Source of the DNA: an uncultured Desulfobacterium sp.
GTDB lineage: Bacteria > Desulfobacterota > Desulfobacteria > Desulfobacterales > Desulfobacteraceae
DNA: 9,508 nt
Direction: 5' to 3'
Assembly (NCBI GenBank): GCA_937124525.1
Contig: CAKZLA010000237.1
Location: 1-9,508, forward strand
A program made the position numbers and the translations under genes. Shown piece by piece: positions 6,937-9,508 of this stretch. The notes beneath the pieces are model-generated. The model ran no database searches. It had not been told where the DNA came from and worked only from the letters and a program-made list of their open reading frames with translations. The stretch's first letter is position 1, and each line of letters starts with the position of its first letter.

Positions 6937-9508
6937 CTATTGCTCCAGAAGCCTTCAATCTCCTGGCGAGAGAGTCCCACCAGTTTCATTCCCATATTTT
7001 TATACAATACAATCCTGTGGTCGTCGGAGAACATGTGGGCATCGGCCACCACAAAGGGTTCCGGATGGTATCCCATCACCTTGATTTCGATTTCGTACCT
7101 TGCTTTTTTTGTCTCCGGGGTGACCGGTCCTCGGCATTTGAGGTCACTTTCCATTCCAGGAATGATATCATAATGGACGTCATCCCGGGGGGAAATCCAG
7201 CCCACTCGCTGGGTGAAAATACGCAGCGCATGGGCGCAGCATTCATACATCAGGGTGCCGGGCATCACCTTATCATCCACAAAATGACAGGTGAGAAACC
7301 AGTCATCTGGCTGGATGTCCGCTTCGGCAATGATGATGCCAAGCCCAAAGCGACCCCCTGTGGGGTCAAATTCCATGACCCGATCAATGAGGTGCATGCG
7401 GCCCCCGGGCAGGCGTAATTTTTTTCCCAGAGTGATTCCTGTAAAAGTACTTCCAAAGCAGGCCGCCAGATCTCCCCGGCGCAGGGATTCCACCTGATTT
7501 TCAGTATATCGTTCTGTTTTTACCTGCACTGGGAATTGAAAATCAAGAAAGCGCCTGTCCATAACGGTTTCCTCTTTTTTCAGAATAATACCGCCGGAGT
7601 TCTCCACCTCCAGGGGGGTGAAAAAACCAGCACATCCATCCCGCATGGAGATAAACAACGCATTATCTATGTATCCCTCATAATGAAAGAAAAAAAGATA
7701 CACCTCTCCCTGCTTTAGAAATCGATCTATGACGATGTGATACTCTATGGTCTCACCGGGTTGGGGCAGGGGACGATGGAAGGTTACCCTGGCATCCAGG
7801 AGGCGGTATCGGCGATGTCCCTTTACCTGGTGATCAATGCCCATCCAGGAACAGAGAAACAGATCTGCCTGACCCGCTTCAATGGAGATGGAAACCGGTG
7901 CCTTGCCCCCGTCAAGATACCAGGCACCCGGTTTAACATCATGCTGGGTGATGATTTTACCCGGTCCCATGGAGAGCATTTCCCCTTCAATGGAGAGGAT
8001 GCGATCCACCAGCATCAGGGGTTCATCTGGGAGTCTCACCCGCACGGGGTAGGTATCAATGATGTCAAATTTTTCCCCCATCACTGTGCTGGCATCCCCC
8101 ACAGCAAAGGCCAGACATTGTTGGCGGTCAAATAGAGGTTCATATTTTTCGATATTTTTTTCAGTATATTTCGGAGCATTAATTTCTGTGGGTACATCCG
8201 GGGAATAATCGCCAGGCGTTACCAAGGAAGATGCCATACGGGTCAGGGTTTTAAATTGTGTCTCAAAAGCCCTTGTGTTCTCACTGGACAATTCCAGAAA
8301 TTTCATATGGGCTTTGCTGGTCAGGGCCACGGATTCAGCAAGACGGTTTCCAGAAAAATTATCCGGGGTGTTTGACTCAGAATAACCATGGGATACTGCC
8401 TCCTTGGGGTCATGGGGTAATGCGTCCCCAGGATTCAGTGTCTCTTCATAATTCAATGTTGCATCTATTCTTTTATCCGTTAAATTCATGGGAATAACTT
8501 TGTCAGAGGGGAACCGGTGGGCCTTTAGAACAATAATATTTTTCGGGGAATTTTCTGGTGTATCACTCCTCCGGGTGTTTTTCAGGAAAGTGGACTCTGG
8601 GGTAATACGCGTTTTTGGGTGTAATTCCGGGGATAATTCCACCATCCCTTCAGACAACAGAGGTTTGTTTCCCCTGGGGAACGCTTTTAATATCACATGC
8701 CCGCAGGCCCCGTCCCGGGTGATGCTTGTCACACAGGCATGGGGGGTGTCATCCATGGATGATTGTGCCACCCATGGGGCCATGGGACCAGGTGCCGGAG
8801 ATGCGGGATTTTTTCGGGAAAAGGAATCCGTACTTGCGATGGAGTAAGGTTGCATGCTGGGTTTTAATCCATAATAAAGGCCAAGGGATGCCTGAACCAT
8901 GGAAACAAGCCCGGAAATGCCAAAGGTATGGCCCAGAATCCGGGAAGCAACTCCCACTGTGGGAAGGTCAGTTGTGTTTCCCGGAGGGGGCGTTTTTTTG
9001 GGGGATTGATGAGCTCCTTTTAATAGCCCCAATTCAAGGGCTTGGCAAGTCCTATGCCCCTGGAGCATATGAAAGTCAATATCCGAAAAAGAGATATTTG
9101 CCCGGTCCAGGGCGCTTCCAAGACTTACCTCCCAGGCCTTTTCCAGGTCAGGGGTGGTGGATGGATTTTCAGCGGCCATCTCTCCGCCGCAAGAGCTGGC
9201 AGTGGCAGTGATAACGCTGTAAATTCGATCCCCGTCAGCCATGGCCTTTTCCAACGATTTAAGCACCACGGCCACGGCCCCTTCGGTCCATGGCGGGGCT
9301 TGAATATTTGTGTTTTTCCGGGATGCTTTCTGATAACTGCCATGGGCAGACCGTATTCTGGACCCGGCCTGCCCACTATTAAAATTGAAAGTCCTTTTTG
9401 GTTTGCCAGAACTTTCATATAAACTGCCATGGGTGTCAAGGCACCGGGCAAGAAGCGTTTGCCTCATGTCTCCAACCATGTCCACGGCCCCGCATAGAAA
9501 AAGATCGG
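6933..9508 (-). CDS. pfaC: PfaC-like PUFA/secondary-lipid synthase subunit: C-terminal chain-length factor and one dehydratase (5' truncated by window edge)
   Basis: The frame is open to the window edge (reading DLFLCGAVDM), so the GTG at 9485 is internal; residues are counted from it. Residues 1-270 are the C-terminal half of a ketosynthase fold: EGAVAVVLKSLEKA (68-81), GHTFGISGL (185-193) and the closing RDGACGHVILKAF (257-269). The HGTGT histidine motif is replaced by QGHRT (142-146), as expected of a non-catalytic chain-length factor. A poorly conserved linker (270-440) contains an AHMKFLELS helix. Residues 450-850 match the first dehydratase of PfaC: VRLPDEPLMLVDRI (482-495), IEAGQADLFLCSWMGID (535-551), GCAGFFT (617-623), then the second hotdog with CHFVDDKVMPG. 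His734 and Glu748, 14 apart, fit the FabA-type dyad. Canonical PfaC is KS-CLF-DH1-DH2; this protein stops after DH1. It would dehydrate (and perhaps isomerise) ACP-bound 3-hydroxyacyl chains together with PfaA-type partners outside the window. Confidence 0.88.
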   Translation of the reverse strand, partial: DLFLCGAVDMVGDMRQTLLARCLDTHGSLYESSGKPKRTFNFNSGQAGSRIRSAHGSYQKASRKNTNIQAPPWTEGAVAVVLKSLEKAMADGDRIYSVITATASSCGGEMAAENPSTTPDLEKAWEVSLGSALDRANISFSDIDFHMLQGHRTCQALELGLLKGAHQSPKKTPPPGNTTDLPTVGVASRILGHTFGISGLVSMVQASLGLYYGLKPSMQPYSIASTDSFSRKNPASPAPGPMAPWVAQSSMDDTPHACVTSITRDGACGHVILKAFPRGNKPLLSEGMVELSPELHPKTRITPESTFLKNTRRSDTPENSPKNIIVLKAHRFPSDKVIPMNLTDKRIDATLNYEETLNPGDALPHDPKEAVSHGYSESNTPDNFSGNRLAESVALTSKAHMKFLELSSENTRAFETQFKTLTRMASSLVTPGDYSPDVPTEINAPKYTEKNIEKYEPLFDRQQCLAFAVGDASTVMGEKFDIIDTYPVRVRLPDEPLMLVDRILSIEGEMLSMGPGKIITQHDVKPGAWYLDGGKAPVSISIEAGQADLFLCSWMGIDHQVKGHRRYRLLDARVTFHRPLPQPGETIEYHIVIDRFLKQGEVYLFFFHYEGYIDNALFISMRDGCAGFFTPLEVENSGGIILKKEETVMDRRFLDFQFPVQVKTERYTENQVESLRRGDLAACFGSTFTGITLGKKLRLPGGRMHLIDRVMEFDPTGGRFGLGIIIAEADIQPDDWFLTCHFVDDKVMPGTLMYECCAHALRIFTQRVGWISPRDDVHYDIIPGMESDLKCRGPVTPETKKARYEIEIKVMGYHPEPFVVADAHMFSDDHRIVLYKNMGMKLVGLSRQEIEGFWSNR
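6943..6946 (-). promoter_or_regulatory. oleA ribosome binding site inside the end of the PfaC-like gene
   Basis: GGAG on the minus strand lies 6 bases before the oleA ATG and within the last codons of the upstream gene. Together with the ATGA overlap it points to coupled translation. Confidence 0.7.

Noticed and set aside
1..9508. CRISPR array, tRNA, rRNA, insertion sequence or integrase
   Set aside because: No regularly spaced repeats, no tRNA-like cloverleaf sequence and no transposase or integrase motif seen on either strand.

Overview
The window carries parts or all of six protein genes and looks like a chromosomal segment of moderate-GC Gram-negative bacterium. The combination of a Pfa-type polyunsaturated fatty acid (PUFA)-like synthase, OleA/OleB head-to-head hydrocarbon genes and a FadD-type ligase would fit a sulfate-reducing Desulfobacterota (Desulfobacterales-like) genome. 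That assignment is an inference from gene content and general sequence flavour, not a database match.

Plus strand, 1-4850: the window opens inside the 3' part of an ABC exporter gene (end of the membrane domain plus a complete, apparently active ATPase domain). It is followed by a Na+/phosphate cotransporter-family protein with a C-terminal PhoU-like domain, started from TTG. Next comes a roughly 440-base non-coding stretch holding a probable intrinsic terminator, a sigma70-like promoter overlapped by a near-perfect 19-bp palindrome, and a leader with several mutually exclusive inverted repeats. The last plus-strand gene is a FadD-type acyl-CoA ligase. Its best start is the TTG at 3162, not the more upstream one that the open frame allows.

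Minus strand, 9508-4855: one transcription unit runs right to left. It begins outside the window with a PfaC-like synthase subunit (C-terminal part of a chain-length-factor ketosynthase, a long linker, then a single double-hotdog dehydratase). It overlaps by 4 bp an OleA thiolase-like condensing enzyme. After a 117-bp gap comes an OleB-type alpha/beta hydrolase (beta-lactone decarboxylase family). OleB and FadD converge with only 4 bp between their stop codons.

How they may work together: in established Ole biochemistry OleA condenses two acyl-CoAs to a beta-keto acid, OleD reduces it, OleC closes a beta-lactone, and OleB decarboxylates that to a long-chain alkene. In Shewanella, a PUFA-type synthase supplies polyenoic chains to Ole enzymes. 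Here the synthase and the condensing enzyme are translationally coupled, so I infer a dedicated secondary-lipid pathway making a long-chain hydrocarbon, ketone or related lipid from synthase-made chains. OleC and OleD are not in the window. The most interesting points are this direct pfaC-oleA-oleB linkage, the apparent absence of the second dehydratase module, and the regulatory-looking leader of the acyl-CoA ligase.
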